From DAOTWA01 sp034435955 (GTDB lineage Bacteria > Chloroflexota > Anaerolineae > Anaerolineales > Anaerolineaceae), in NCBI GenBank assembly GCA_034435955.1, contig DAOTWA010000074.1, positions 1 to 49,624 on the forward strand: a DNA stretch of 49,624 nucleotides. The letters run 5' to 3'. How positions within the stretch are numbered: the stretch's first letter is position 1; every line of letters begins with the position of its first letter. The position numbers and the translations under genes are program-made. Below the pieces are notes generated by a model. That model saw only the letters and a program-made list of their open reading frames with translations. It did no database searches and was not told the DNA's origin. Below, in pieces: positions 42,444-49,624 of the stretch.

Positions 42444-43697
42444 ATGCTGCCATTGCTGCGCCGTTGGGCAAGAAATCTGCCGACCCTGCTACTGTCTTTT
42501 CTGCTGGCCCTGGCCGTGTGGATTTCGGCGGTGACCGCCGACAATCCAAACCAGCAGAAACCCTACCCGCGCCCTGTTCCGATTCAGATCGTCGGTCAGG
42601 ATCCTGGCCTGGTCATCGTCAGCCAGTCTGCCACACAGGTCAATGTGACCATCAACGCGCCAGCCAATACCTGGACCGACCTGATTGCCGATCCAGGCCT
42701 GGTCACCGCTACCGTGGACCTTTCCGGCTTAAAGGCTGGAACGTACACATTGCCCGTCCAGGTGAATATCGCCACCCGCCCGGCCATCAAAACCTCACAA
42801 TTCCCAGACAGCATCACCATCACCCTGGAAAAGCTCGAAACAAAGACCCTGCCCATTGTGCTGGAAACGGATGGCAGTCCTGCCATCGGCTACCAGGCCG
42901 GCGAAGCGAGCCTGAGCGCCAGCACCGCTACGGTCACCGGGCCTCAGCCGATCGTGGATCGCATTTCGACTCTGGTCGCACATGTTGATCTGACCCAGGC
43001 TCATCAGGACATCAACACGGTCGCGACGGTGCAGGCGCTGGATGCGAACAACCTCCCGCTGACCGGGATAACGATCAACCCGGACAAGATCAACGTCCGC
43101 GTGCCGGTGACGCAATTGGGCGGCTACCGCGACGTGGTCGTCAAGGTCGTGGTGACGGGCCAGGTGGCCAATGGTTATCGCTTGACCAGCATATCGGTTT
43201 CCCCGCCCACCGTGACAGTCTTTTCCGCAAATCCGCAGTTGGTCAATGACCTGCCCGGCTTTGTCGAGACCACCCCAATCGATATCTCCGGGGCAAAAGA
43301 CGACCTCGATCTGCGCACCCCGCTCAATCTGCCCCAGGGCGTCTCGGTCGTTGGCGATCAGACAGTGCTGGTGCAGATTGGCATCGCCGCTATTGAGAGC
43401 AGCATCACCCTGAGCAACATGAAGGTGGACGTGGTTGGCCTCGACCCGAGTCTGGCTGCGAAAATCTCGCCCAACACCGTGGTGGTCATCATCTCCGGCC
43501 CGCTGCCATTGCTGGATGCGCTGACCGCCGCTGATGTGCACGTGTACGTCGACCTGACCGGCAAGACTCCCGGCACCTACCAGCTTGAGCCTCAGGTGGA
43601 TATTGCTTCGAGCGAGTTGCAGGTGGAGTCCATCCTGCCCACCACGCTGGAGGTGACGATCACCCTGGCGCCAGCGGGCACTAGCACCACGCATTAA
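42444..43697 (+). CDS. cdaR: YbbR-domain regulator of diadenylate cyclase (CdaR)
   Basis: Membrane-anchored extracytoplasmic protein that in Firmicutes modulates CdaA. A single N-terminal helix (about 10-32) is followed by four YbbR-type beta domains of about 85 residues each, recognisable by recurring phrases such as VNVTINAPANTW, ATVTGPQPIVDRISTLVAHVDLT, VTVFSANPQLVNDL and VVVIISGPLPLLDAL. The length is 417 residues. GGGAGG at 42431-42436 is one base from an ATG at 42438 (which overlaps the cdaA stop) but seven bases from the ATG at 42444, so the latter is preferred. Directly coupled to cdaA. Confidence 0.92.
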   Translation: MLPLLRRWARNLPTLLLSFLLALAVWISAVTADNPNQQKPYPRPVPIQIVGQDPGLVIVSQSATQVNVTINAPANTWTDLIADPGLVTATVDLSGLKAGTYTLPVQVNIATRPAIKTSQFPDSITITLEKLETKTLPIVLETDGSPAIGYQAGEASLSASTATVTGPQPIVDRISTLVAHVDLTQAHQDINTVATVQALDANNLPLTGITINPDKINVRVPVTQLGGYRDVVVKVVVTGQVANGYRLTSISVSPPTVTVFSANPQLVNDLPGFVETTPIDISGAKDDLDLRTPLNLPQGVSVVGDQTVLVQIGIAAIESSITLSNMKVDVVGLDPSLAAKISPNTVVVIISGPLPLLDALTAADVHVYVDLTGKTPGTYQLEPQVDIASSELQVESILPTTLEVTITLAPAGTSTTH

Positions 43698-43714
43698 CCA
43701 GGAAAAGAGCTGTT

Positions 43715-45076
43715 ATGGCGAAACCGGTCGTGGCATTGGTTGGGCGGCCAAATGTTGGTAAGAGCACCCTGTTCAACCGCCTGGCAGGCGAGCGCCTGGC
43801 GATCACCGACGCCACCCCGGGCACCACACGCGACCGACTGTACGCCGAAGCGGAGTGGAACGGAGTGGTTTTTGGCATCGTCGATACCGGCGGCATCGAT
43901 CCTACTGCCGGGGGGAAGGCGCCTCTATCGATCGATTCATCCGATTACATCGCGGCTATTCGCGATCAGGCGCGGATCGCTGTTGAGGGAGCAGACCTTG
44001 TCCTGTTCATGACCGACGCTATCAGCGGGCTGACGCCTGCCGATGAGGAAGTGGCGGACATTTTGCGGCGCAGCCAGCGCAGGCGGGAAGGCAAGCCCTG
44101 GCCGCCCATCCTTTTGGTGGTCAACAAGGCCGACAACGCCCAACTCCGCGAGCAGGTTACCCAGTTCTACCAATTGGGACTTGGGGAACCCTTTCCTGTC
44201 TCCGCTGCTCACGGAACCGGCACAGGCGATCTGCTGGATGCCTTGGTTGCCGCCCTGCCCTCAGGGGAAGAAGCACAAGAGGAAGAATCGGTTAAGATTG
44301 CCATCGTCGGGAAACCCAATGTGGGCAAATCCAGCCTGCTCAACCGGCTGGTGGGCGAGGAGCGCGCCATTGTCAGCCCAATCCCGGGCACCACGCGCGA
44401 CGCCGTCGACAGTCAGATCGAATTCGAAGGCGTTCGCGTCACCCTAATTGACACAGCCGGTATCCGCCGCCGCGGCAGGATTGAGCCAGGAGTGGAGAAA
44501 TACAGTGTACTGCGCTCGCTGCGCGCCATCGAGCGCGCCGACGTCGCCCTGCTCATGCTCGATGCGACCAGCGGCATCACCGCCCAGGATACCCACATCG
44601 CCGGCTTCATCCTGGACGCGTGGAAGAGTGTTGTGGTTCTGGTGAACAAATGGGACGCCATTCCAAAAGACACCTACACCATGCAAAACTACACCCAGCG
44701 CATCCGCCAGGAATTGAACTTCATGGACTTTGTGCCGATCCTGTTCATCTCCGCCAAGACCGGGCAGCGCGTCGAACAGGTGCTCCCGCTCGCCCTGCGC
44801 GTACAGGAAGAACGCCTGGTGCGCCTCTCGACCGCCCAGCTCAACCGCATCATCCAGGCAGCGCAGGATGCTCATCCGGCGCCAGCCCATGCCGGCCGCG
44901 CCCTGCGCATCTACTATGGCACCCAGGTGCGCAGCGATCCACCCACCTTTCTGCTCTACGTCAATGATCCCAGCCTGGGGCACTTCAGCTACCTTCGTTT
45001 CCTTGAAAACCGCATCCGGCAGGAATATAGCTTCTTGGGCACTCCCATTCGCCTGATTTTGAAACCGCATCGCTGA
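43715..45076 (+). CDS. der: Ribosome-assembly GTPase Der (EngA)
   Basis: Essential GTPase for 50S subunit maturation with two G domains in tandem. Domain 1: GRPNVGKSTLFNRL, TPGTTRD, DTGGI, NKAD. Domain 2: GKPNVGKSSLLNRL, IPGTTRDAVD, DTAGIRR, NKWD. The C-terminal KH-like domain begins near residue 350 and ends with LENRIRQEYSFLGTPIRLILK. 453 residues is normal. It lies 17 bases after cdaR, probably in the same transcript. A Glu-rich linker (EEAQEEESV) joins the two G domains. Confidence 0.97.
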   Translation: MAKPVVALVGRPNVGKSTLFNRLAGERLAITDATPGTTRDRLYAEAEWNGVVFGIVDTGGIDPTAGGKAPLSIDSSDYIAAIRDQARIAVEGADLVLFMTDAISGLTPADEEVADILRRSQRRREGKPWPPILLVVNKADNAQLREQVTQFYQLGLGEPFPVSAAHGTGTGDLLDALVAALPSGEEAQEEESVKIAIVGKPNVGKSSLLNRLVGEERAIVSPIPGTTRDAVDSQIEFEGVRVTLIDTAGIRRRGRIEPGVEKYSVLRSLRAIERADVALLMLDATSGITAQDTHIAGFILDAWKSVVVLVNKWDAIPKDTYTMQNYTQRIRQELNFMDFVPILFISAKTGQRVEQVLPLALRVQEERLVRLSTAQLNRIIQAAQDAHPAPAHAGRALRIYYGTQVRSDPPTFLLYVNDPSLGHFSYLRFLENRIRQEYSFLGTPIRLILKPHR

Positions 45077-45115
45077 GCGCCACTTTACGATCACCTTACG
45101 CCTGATTCCTTCCCC

Positions 45116-45144
45116 TTGCAGAGGCTGTAAGAGAGCTTTATAAT
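45116..45144 (+). promoter_or_regulatory. Promoter of lepB
   Basis: TTGCAG (45116-45121), 17-base spacer, TATAAT (45139-45144), about 35 bases before the TTG start. lepB is therefore probably also transcribed independently of der. Confidence 0.78.
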
Positions 45145-45179
45145 CTTTATAGGTCTTTATTGGTTCATCGGAGGAACGA

Positions 45180-45776
45180 TTGCAGCATTATTCCAGTGAA
45201 GTGATCACCGAGCCAGTCGAAACGCCGCCCCATAAGGGCCGCTCGGGGTGTCTGAATTTCGTGATCGACACCCTGGAGACAGTCCTCCTGGCCCTGGTGT
45301 TGTTTTTCGGCATCAACGCCGTTTCAGCCAGAGTGCGCGTCGAAAATATCAGCATGCAACCCACGTTGCACGCCGGCGAGTTCGTATTGGTGAACAAGAT
45401 GGCCTACAAACTAGGCCAGCCCAAGATTGGCGACATCATCGTATTCCATTATCCGCTCAACCCAAAAGAGGATTACATCAAGCGCGTCATTGGGCTGCCG
45501 GGAGACGATGTCAGGGTGCAGGGCGGTGTGGTATTCGTGAATGGACAGCCTCTCGACGAACCCTACATCGCTGCTCGACCCAACTATACCGGCGAGTGGC
45601 ATGTTCCGCCGGATTCACTGTTTGTCTTAGGGGATAACCGCAATCAGTCCTCCGATTCGCACTCCTGGGGCTTCGTCCCAATGGATGACGTTGTCGGTAA
45701 AGCATTGGTGGTATACTGGCCTTTGGACGATATGCAGATCCTCGAACATCCAACGGTGGCCTCGGCCGCTCCATGA
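45180..45776 (+). CDS. lepB: Signal peptidase I
   Basis: Removes signal peptides from exported proteins on the outer membrane face. TTG start with GGAGG five bases upstream. One N-terminal helix (about 29-50) is followed by the catalytic Ser58 in ENISMQPTL and Lys101 in DYIKRVIGLPGD. The C-terminal box GDNRNQSSDSHSWGFV is complete. 198 residues is the compact Gram-positive-like form. It follows der with its own promoter. Confidence 0.96.
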   Translation: MQHYSSEVITEPVETPPHKGRSGCLNFVIDTLETVLLALVLFFGINAVSARVRVENISMQPTLHAGEFVLVNKMAYKLGQPKIGDIIVFHYPLNPKEDYIKRVIGLPGDDVRVQGGVVFVNGQPLDEPYIAARPNYTGEWHVPPDSLFVLGDNRNQSSDSHSWGFVPMDDVVGKALVVYWPLDDMQILEHPTVASAAP

Positions 45777-45846
45777 TTGCATCCCGAGCCAGCGGAACGG
45801 CCCACCCTTACCGGTCGAACCGATGACTCAGAGGCTTTTCGCAACA

Positions 45847-46131
45847 ATGAACCAACCCGATTTCGAACAGACTCGTCCCTGTACAGAATGCCAGGCCGGA
45901 CAAATGCACCGGACCGAGATCACCTTTTTCACCTGGCTGGCTGACGAGTTAATCACGGTGCCCAACTTCCCTGCCTGGATCTGTGACGTTTGTGGGCGGC
46001 GCGAGTACGACGCGCAGGCCCTCAGCCGCCTCCAGCTTATCCTGAATCCTACCGCCGGGCGCCCATCGATCGCGCGACGCGCCCCGCGTATTTCCCCAGC
46101 CAGCAAAGGTTCGCGCCCCATGCCGGAATAA
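45847..46131 (+). CDS. YgiT-type zinc finger protein
   Basis: Small protein of 94 residues. Zinc ligands C12-x-x-C15 and C46-x-x-C49 frame a beta-hairpin, and the phrase VPNFPAWICDVCGRREYD is that of the YgiT/MqsA N-terminal zinc-finger domain. There is no helix-turn-helix DNA-binding domain after it; the C terminus is a basic, Pro/Arg-rich tail. Family members often pair with small toxin-like or DUF4258 proteins, but no such gene is adjacent. The ATG at 45847 is 12 bases after AGAGG; an ATG at 45823 in the same frame is a possible alternative. Confidence 0.75.
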   Translation: MNQPDFEQTRPCTECQAGQMHRTEITFFTWLADELITVPNFPAWICDVCGRREYDAQALSRLQLILNPTAGRPSIARRAPRISPASKGSRPMPE

Positions 46132-46304
46132 CCGCAATCGCTTGAGGTAGTCAACATTTACGTCAGGCAGGGCTCTCTTGAGGCTCTATTTATGGGGGAA
46201 ATTGGCAGACAGCACCGGCAATTGTAAACAAGCGGCATAGAGTCTGCACCGTACACGGCGGCAGGACGCTCGTCATAGCAGTTGCGTGCGACAGGGAGGA
46301 AAAT

Positions 46305-46847
46305 ATGCCCACGACCGGGATCACCCACCATCCCATCATGACCGATATTTTAACGGGCACGTATCGCGTGGTTGGTACGGTCATGGCCCCACCTTCCGGG
46401 CTGATCGGCATATTTAACGACATCAACACTTCCTTCATCGAGGTGGAGAACGCCCAACTTGCCCGCCTGCACACACCCAATTATGTGGTGGATCGCTACG
46501 AAACCATGCGACTGGTCAAGAGCCATATCCTGGCTGTGTGCGCCGGCCGACGCGAAGATCTTGGTTCTGGGGCTGCGCCCCGTTCCGCCTTTGGCAGGGT
46601 GGGCGAATATCCCATCTTTATTACCAGCGGAGATCTCGAGATCGAAGGCATCATCGAATGGGCCGGACTGTTCAATCCCGACAGCGTACTGGCCGAATTG
46701 ATGAAGATCTTCTTCCCGTTGTTTCATATCGTTGTTCAGGGCATCATCTTCCCCGACACCCGTGTGACCAGCGCCGCCGCGCTGATCAATGGCGCACGCG
46801 TGGAGCAGATGGGCATTACCAGTCAGCGCAAACCCCTCGAAATGTGA
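46305..46847 (+). CDS. Hypothetical protein
   Basis: 180 residues from an ATG preceded by GGGAGG at a proper distance, so it is a real gene by translation signals. No signal sequence. Strand-rich N-terminal half (ILTGTYRVVGTVMAPPSGLIGIFND) and two repeated concepts: EVENAQLARL and VGEYPIFITSGDLEIEGIIEWAG. An aromatic hydrophobic stretch (about 133-148, KIFFPLFHIVVQGIIFPDT) may pack in a core rather than span a membrane. No motif I recognise. It could be a beta-barrel sensor-like protein, but nothing supports a role. Confidence 0.65.
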   Translation: MPTTGITHHPIMTDILTGTYRVVGTVMAPPSGLIGIFNDINTSFIEVENAQLARLHTPNYVVDRYETMRLVKSHILAVCAGRREDLGSGAAPRSAFGRVGEYPIFITSGDLEIEGIIEWAGLFNPDSVLAELMKIFFPLFHIVVQGIIFPDTRVTSAAALINGARVEQMGITSQRKPLEM

Positions 46848-47005
46848 ACCACCATCGGTCGTTCTACAAGGATTGCCGGTCTTCCTCGGTAAGAAGGCTG
46901 GAGGGGAAGATCCGCAAATTCCAAAGACCGCGGTTTTCATGAAGCTCGCTGTAATTTCAGCCATTGCCAGGATTTAAATATTTTTTAAGAATCAGCCCAT
47001 TCCAA

Positions 47006-47034
47006 TTGACGAAAATTTCCGGCCGTGCTATGAT
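47006..47034 (+). promoter_or_regulatory. Promoter of the PIN/TRAM gene
   Basis: TTGACG (47006-47011), 17-base spacer, TATGAT (47029-47034), with an AT-rich region upstream. It gives a leader of about 68 pyrimidine-rich bases before the ATG at 47109. The rest of the 260-base gap from 46848 shows no gene. Confidence 0.8.
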
Positions 47035-47108
47035 CACATTAGAAATCATCGGCTTCTTTCATTTCATTCTTTCATAACGTTCTTTAACAATAGCACAAGG
47101 AGTCATTT

Positions 47109-48200
47109 ATGAGCGTTGATTTCATTGCTCGTCTCATTGGAATGATCTTATTTGCTGTCATCGGTGTTTATTGGGGCAGCTCATTAGGCCGTTTGGCGAA
47201 TATTAATCCAAATCCTTATACTTTCTCAGCAGAACAATACGCCTTTACCCTGGGGCTGGTGGGCGCGTTAGTCGGGTTGATCCTTACGCCTTATATATCC
47301 ACGCGTCCGATCCGTAAGTTGCGCTCCCTTCTCACTCGCATCTCGGCGCACGCATTGTTCGCAGCCATGATCGGCCTGGTGGTCGGTTTGATCATCGCTG
47401 CCTTGCTGGCCTTCCCCATTTCGCTTCTGCCCAAACCCTTCGGACAGGTTTTGCCGTTCGTGGGCGTGGTTCTGTTCGGCTATTTCGGCGTGGCTGTGTT
47501 CGTCATGCGCCAGAACGACCTGGCCGCCTTGTTCTCTTCGATCGCCAATCGCGGCAGCGCCGCCAGCGATGGGAAGGCGAACCTCGGGGACGGGCGCACC
47601 ATCCTGCTGGACACCAGCGTGGTGATCGACGGGCGCATCGCCGACATCGCCCGCACCGGCTTCCTGCCGGGAACGCTCCTCATCCCTCGCTTCGTGCTCA
47701 ATGAACTCCAGTACATCGCTGATTCACCCGATACTCTCCGCCGCCAGCGCGGCCGCCGCGGGATGGAGGTGTTGACCGAGCTCCAGAAGGATTCCAACAT
47801 CCCGGTGCATATCAGCGATATCGATGTGGAGGGTGTACGCGAGGTGGACGACAAGCTGGTCATCCTGGCGCGCCAGATGCGCTGTCCCATCCTGACCAAC
47901 GATTACAACCTCAACCGCATCGCTGAGCTCCAAGGGGTAACCATCCTGAACGTGAACGAGCTGGCCAACGCGGTGAAATCGGTGCTGTTGCCCGGTGAAA
48001 CCCTCGGCATTCGCGTCATCCAGGAGGGCAAGGAACCTGGCCAGGGCGTCGGTTACCTTGACGACGGCACGATGGTGGTGGTGGAGAACGGGCGCGATTA
48101 TTTGGGGCAGGAGATCATGGTCACAGTAACCAAAGTGCTGCAGACCGCCGCCGGACGGATGATCTTCGCTAGACCCGATGAACGCGCCATGAATAACTGA
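47109..48200 (+). CDS. Membrane-anchored PIN/TRAM-domain protein (YacL-like)
   Basis: Putative RNA-processing protein at the membrane. Four N-terminal helices (about 7-25, 45-63, 82-105, 115-132) precede a PIN nuclease domain starting at ILLDTSVVIDGRIADI (first Asp of the active site), with RFVLNELQYIAD and REVDDKLVILAR / PILTNDYNL supplying the other acids. A C-terminal TRAM domain (about 300-352) contains GVGYLDDGTMVVVENGRDYLGQ. 363 residues matches B. subtilis YacL. AAGGAG precedes the ATG. The next gene is an RlmB-type methyltransferase, as in the yacL-to-yacO region of Firmicutes. Confidence 0.93.
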   Translation: MSVDFIARLIGMILFAVIGVYWGSSLGRLANINPNPYTFSAEQYAFTLGLVGALVGLILTPYISTRPIRKLRSLLTRISAHALFAAMIGLVVGLIIAALLAFPISLLPKPFGQVLPFVGVVLFGYFGVAVFVMRQNDLAALFSSIANRGSAASDGKANLGDGRTILLDTSVVIDGRIADIARTGFLPGTLLIPRFVLNELQYIADSPDTLRRQRGRRGMEVLTELQKDSNIPVHISDIDVEGVREVDDKLVILARQMRCPILTNDYNLNRIAELQGVTILNVNELANAVKSVLLPGETLGIRVIQEGKEPGQGVGYLDDGTMVVVENGRDYLGQEIMVTVTKVLQTAAGRMIFARPDERAMNN

Positions 48201-48227
48201 GACGGATCATTTCTACAGGCTTTCTCT

Positions 48228-48986
48228 TTGAAAGAATGGATCGCCGGACGCAATCCGGTCTATGAGGCGCTGCGGGCCAGCCGCCGGCAGTTCTTTCGGC
48301 TGTGGATCGCCGAGGGAGTAGAGGATAGCACGCGCCTGTCCGAGATTCAGGCTCTGGCGACGCAGCGCAGGCTGCCAGTAGAACGGGTTCCACGCCCACG
48401 GCTGAATGCGCTTGGAGAAAATCCGCAGGGAGTGGCCCTCGAAGCCAGCCATTATCCCTACGCGGCGTTGGATGATATTCTTGTTGCTGCTCGAGGGCGC
48501 GACAATCCTTTGTTCGTTCTCGTCCTCGACGCAATCCAAAATCCGCAGAATCTAGGCAGCCTGCTACGCACAGCCGAAGCGGTAGGCGTGCATGGTGTGG
48601 TCATCCCTCTGGCGCGCGCGGCGCGGGTCACCCCTGCTGTGGTGAGCGCTTCAGCCGGCGCCTGTGAACACCTGCTCATCGCCCAAGCCAATCTGGCCCA
48701 GGCGCTCACCGAGCTCAAAGAGGCCGGCGCCTGGGTCGTGGGATTGGAGGCCCTTCCCGAAGCTCTCCCGCCCGAAAAGGCGCCTCTGGATGGACCGCTG
48801 GCTCTGGTAGTCGGCAGCGAGGGCGAAGGCATGCGCGCGCTGGTGCGCAGGTCCTGCGACTTTCTGGTGCGGCTGCCGATGCGCGGTCGGGTGGCTTCGC
48901 TCAACGCGGCCGTAGCAGGCTCCATCGCTCTGTACCTCGCCTATCGCGCCAGAGAAGCCGCCGTGACCCCGCCCGGCTCCCGATGA
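48228..48986 (+). CDS. rlmB: SpoU/TrmH-family rRNA 2'-O-methyltransferase, RlmB type
   Basis: Methylates a ribose in rRNA (G2251 of 23S rRNA for E. coli RlmB) with S-adenosylmethionine through a trefoil-knot fold. The N-terminal substrate-binding domain has WIAGRNPVYEAL. The three SpoU motifs are NPQNLGSLLRTAEAVGVHGVVI, LVVGSEGEGM and LPMRGRVASLNAAVAGSIALY. 252 residues is typical. The start codon is TTG at 48228, 27 bases after the PIN/TRAM gene, without a strong ribosome-binding site. The exact target nucleotide cannot be proven from sequence. Confidence 0.92.
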   Translation: MKEWIAGRNPVYEALRASRRQFFRLWIAEGVEDSTRLSEIQALATQRRLPVERVPRPRLNALGENPQGVALEASHYPYAALDDILVAARGRDNPLFVLVLDAIQNPQNLGSLLRTAEAVGVHGVVIPLARAARVTPAVVSASAGACEHLLIAQANLAQALTELKEAGAWVVGLEALPEALPPEKAPLDGPLALVVGSEGEGMRALVRRSCDFLVRLPMRGRVASLNAAVAGSIALYLAYRAREAAVTPPGSR

Positions 48987-49005
48987 ACACAATGGCTCAA
49001 TAAAA

Positions 49006-49014
49006 TGGTATAGT
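49006..49014 (+). promoter_or_regulatory. Extended -10 promoter of the ferritin gene
   Basis: TGGTATAGT, an extended -10 element 60 bases before the ATG at 49074, with no clear -35 box. No obvious iron-regulator palindrome was seen around it. Confidence 0.5.
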
Positions 49015-49073
49015 TGTATAAAGTCGACGCTATCGACTTCGCGCCGCATAGGATCGATTGGGAGGATACGCTT

Positions 49074-49562
49074 ATGTTAATCAGTAAAGAGTTGAACGAC
49101 GCGATCAACGAGCAAATCGGCCACGAGCTACACGCATCCCACCAGTACGTCAATATTGCCGCATCTTTCGAAGAGCGGGCGCTCAGAATATTGGCCAAGA
49201 TGTTCTACAAGCAGGCCGAAGAGGAGCGCGAGCATGCGATGAAATTCGTGCGCTACCTCACCCAGGCAGGCGGGCAAGTAGCCATACCGGCCGTTCCTGC
49301 CCCCAGAGCGGCCTTCGCCACCGTGGAAGAGGCCGTGCAGCTTTCGTTGGATTGGGAGATGGAAGTCACTCGCCGCATCAATGCCCTGATGGATCTGGCC
49401 ATCCAAGAAAACGACCATATCGCCCAGGATTTCCTGCGCTGGTTCGTAACTGAGCAGCTCGAGGAAGTCTCTACCATGGATAACCTGCTCAAAGTCGTAC
49501 GCCAGGCAGGGGAGAAAAACCTCTACATGATGGAAGCGTACTTGAGCCACAAGGAAGATTGA
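49074..49562 (+). CDS. Ferritin (bacterial non-haem type, FtnA-like)
   Basis: Iron-storage protein forming a 24-subunit shell. 162 residues from the ATG at 49074, which has GGGAGG eight bases upstream and gives the typical N terminus MLISKELNDAINEQIGHELHASHQY. Ferroxidase-site residues are visible: E17 in IGHELHASHQY, the E/H of QAEEEREHAMKF (E-x-x-H), the Glu of helix C in LSLDWEMEVTRRI and E-x-x-x-Q near FVTEQLEEVSTMD. A four-helix bundle plus short fifth helix is expected. The gene stands alone with its own promoter and is followed by a GC-rich hairpin. Confidence 0.94.
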   Translation: MLISKELNDAINEQIGHELHASHQYVNIAASFEERALRILAKMFYKQAEEEREHAMKFVRYLTQAGGQVAIPAVPAPRAAFATVEEAVQLSLDWEMEVTRRINALMDLAIQENDHIAQDFLRWFVTEQLEEVSTMDNLLKVVRQAGEKNLYMMEAYLSHKED

Positions 49563-49583
49563 GTGGTTAGGCCAGCCCTGGCG

Positions 49584-49608
49584 GGCAGGCTCCTCGCGGG
49601 AGCCTGCC
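49584..49608 (+). terminator. GC-rich hairpin after the ferritin gene
   Basis: A perfect 10-bp stem (49584-49593 with 49599-49608), loop TCGCG, 21 bases after the stop. Only a weak ATTT follows, so it may be an imperfect terminator. Confidence 0.55.
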
Positions 49609-49624
49609 AGCCCCGCATTTCAAT

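Noticed and set aside
40783..42549. 588-codon open frame on the minus strand
   Set aside because: It lies opposite coaE and cdaA, both of which have complete catalytic motifs; its protein is Gln/His/Gly-rich without any motif, as expected for an antisense frame in GC-rich DNA.
42795..43694. 299-codon minus-strand frame
   Set aside because: Antisense shadow of cdaR; composition biased, no motif.
1..49624. Selenoprotein gene with in-frame TGA near the tRNA-Sec
   Set aside because: No gene of a recognised family appeared broken by a TGA; the search by eye was not exhaustive.
1..49624. CRISPR array, prophage, insertion sequence
   Set aside because: No regularly spaced direct repeats, transposase or phage structural genes were seen; all identified genes are chromosomal in type.

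Overview
The window looks like chromosomal DNA of a free-living bacterium of moderately high GC, most likely phylum Chloroflexota, class Anaerolineae. This is an inference. The supporting signs are several lipoproteins whose lipobox is followed by a Pro/Thr/Ala-rich linker, family-5 and family-1 solute-binding lipoproteins, a C-terminal tail of the YIPVVSK kind on the first gene, CdaA/CdaR, a YabE-like protein with 3D domain, and no outer-membrane (LPS/Bam/Lpt) genes. No phage, insertion sequence, CRISPR array or rRNA was seen. About 41 protein genes and two tRNAs fill the window densely, and no gene-free stretch much over 300 bases exists apart from the tRNA-Sec/promoter region at 3793-4142.

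Layout. 1-5425: end of an extracellular protein; a minus-strand set of tRNA-Sec, M50 site-2-type protease, family-1 solute-binding lipoprotein and RNase HI; then a D-Ala-D-Ala-ligase-like ATP-grasp enzyme with a clear promoter and terminator. 5441-10207: PAP2 phosphatase, then a peptide/nickel-type ABC importer operon (binding lipoprotein, two permeases, no ATPases) whose binding protein appears circularly permuted. 10290-19466: a giant alpha-2-macroglobulin-like lipoprotein lacking the thioester, rhomboid protease, guanylate kinase, FmdB-type zinc ribbon and a membrane-anchored HEWTH-motif protein. 19637-23040: a possible structured RNA leader followed by a MacA-MacB-like adaptor/ATPase/permease operon. 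23130-29128: CutA, a SerA-like dehydrogenase, M32 carboxypeptidase, a stand-alone response regulator, a lipoprotein and an L,D-transpeptidase.

29238-34147 is the most unusual functional unit: UbiD-family decarboxylase, a NMT1/TauA-type binding lipoprotein, ATPase, permease and UbiA-family (MqnP-like) prenyltransferase in one direction with ATGA overlaps, suggesting that an ABC importer is tied to quinone (menaquinone) synthesis. 34347-39933: orphan Roadblock/LC7 protein, dolichol-phosphate-mannose-synthase-like glycosyltransferase, RsmA, a YabE-like DUF348/G5/3D protein and a large GT-C-like membrane protein. 40155-45776: tRNA-Phe, then coaE (fused to a GNAT-like domain), cdaA, cdaR, der and lepB, a housekeeping/c-di-AMP cluster. 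45847-49562: YgiT-type zinc finger, an unknown protein, PIN/TRAM protein, RlmB-type methyltransferase and a ferritin.

Starts were re-chosen where Shine-Dalgarno sequences or ATGA/GTGA overlaps decided them. Homology statements rest on motif recognition by eye; no database search was possible.
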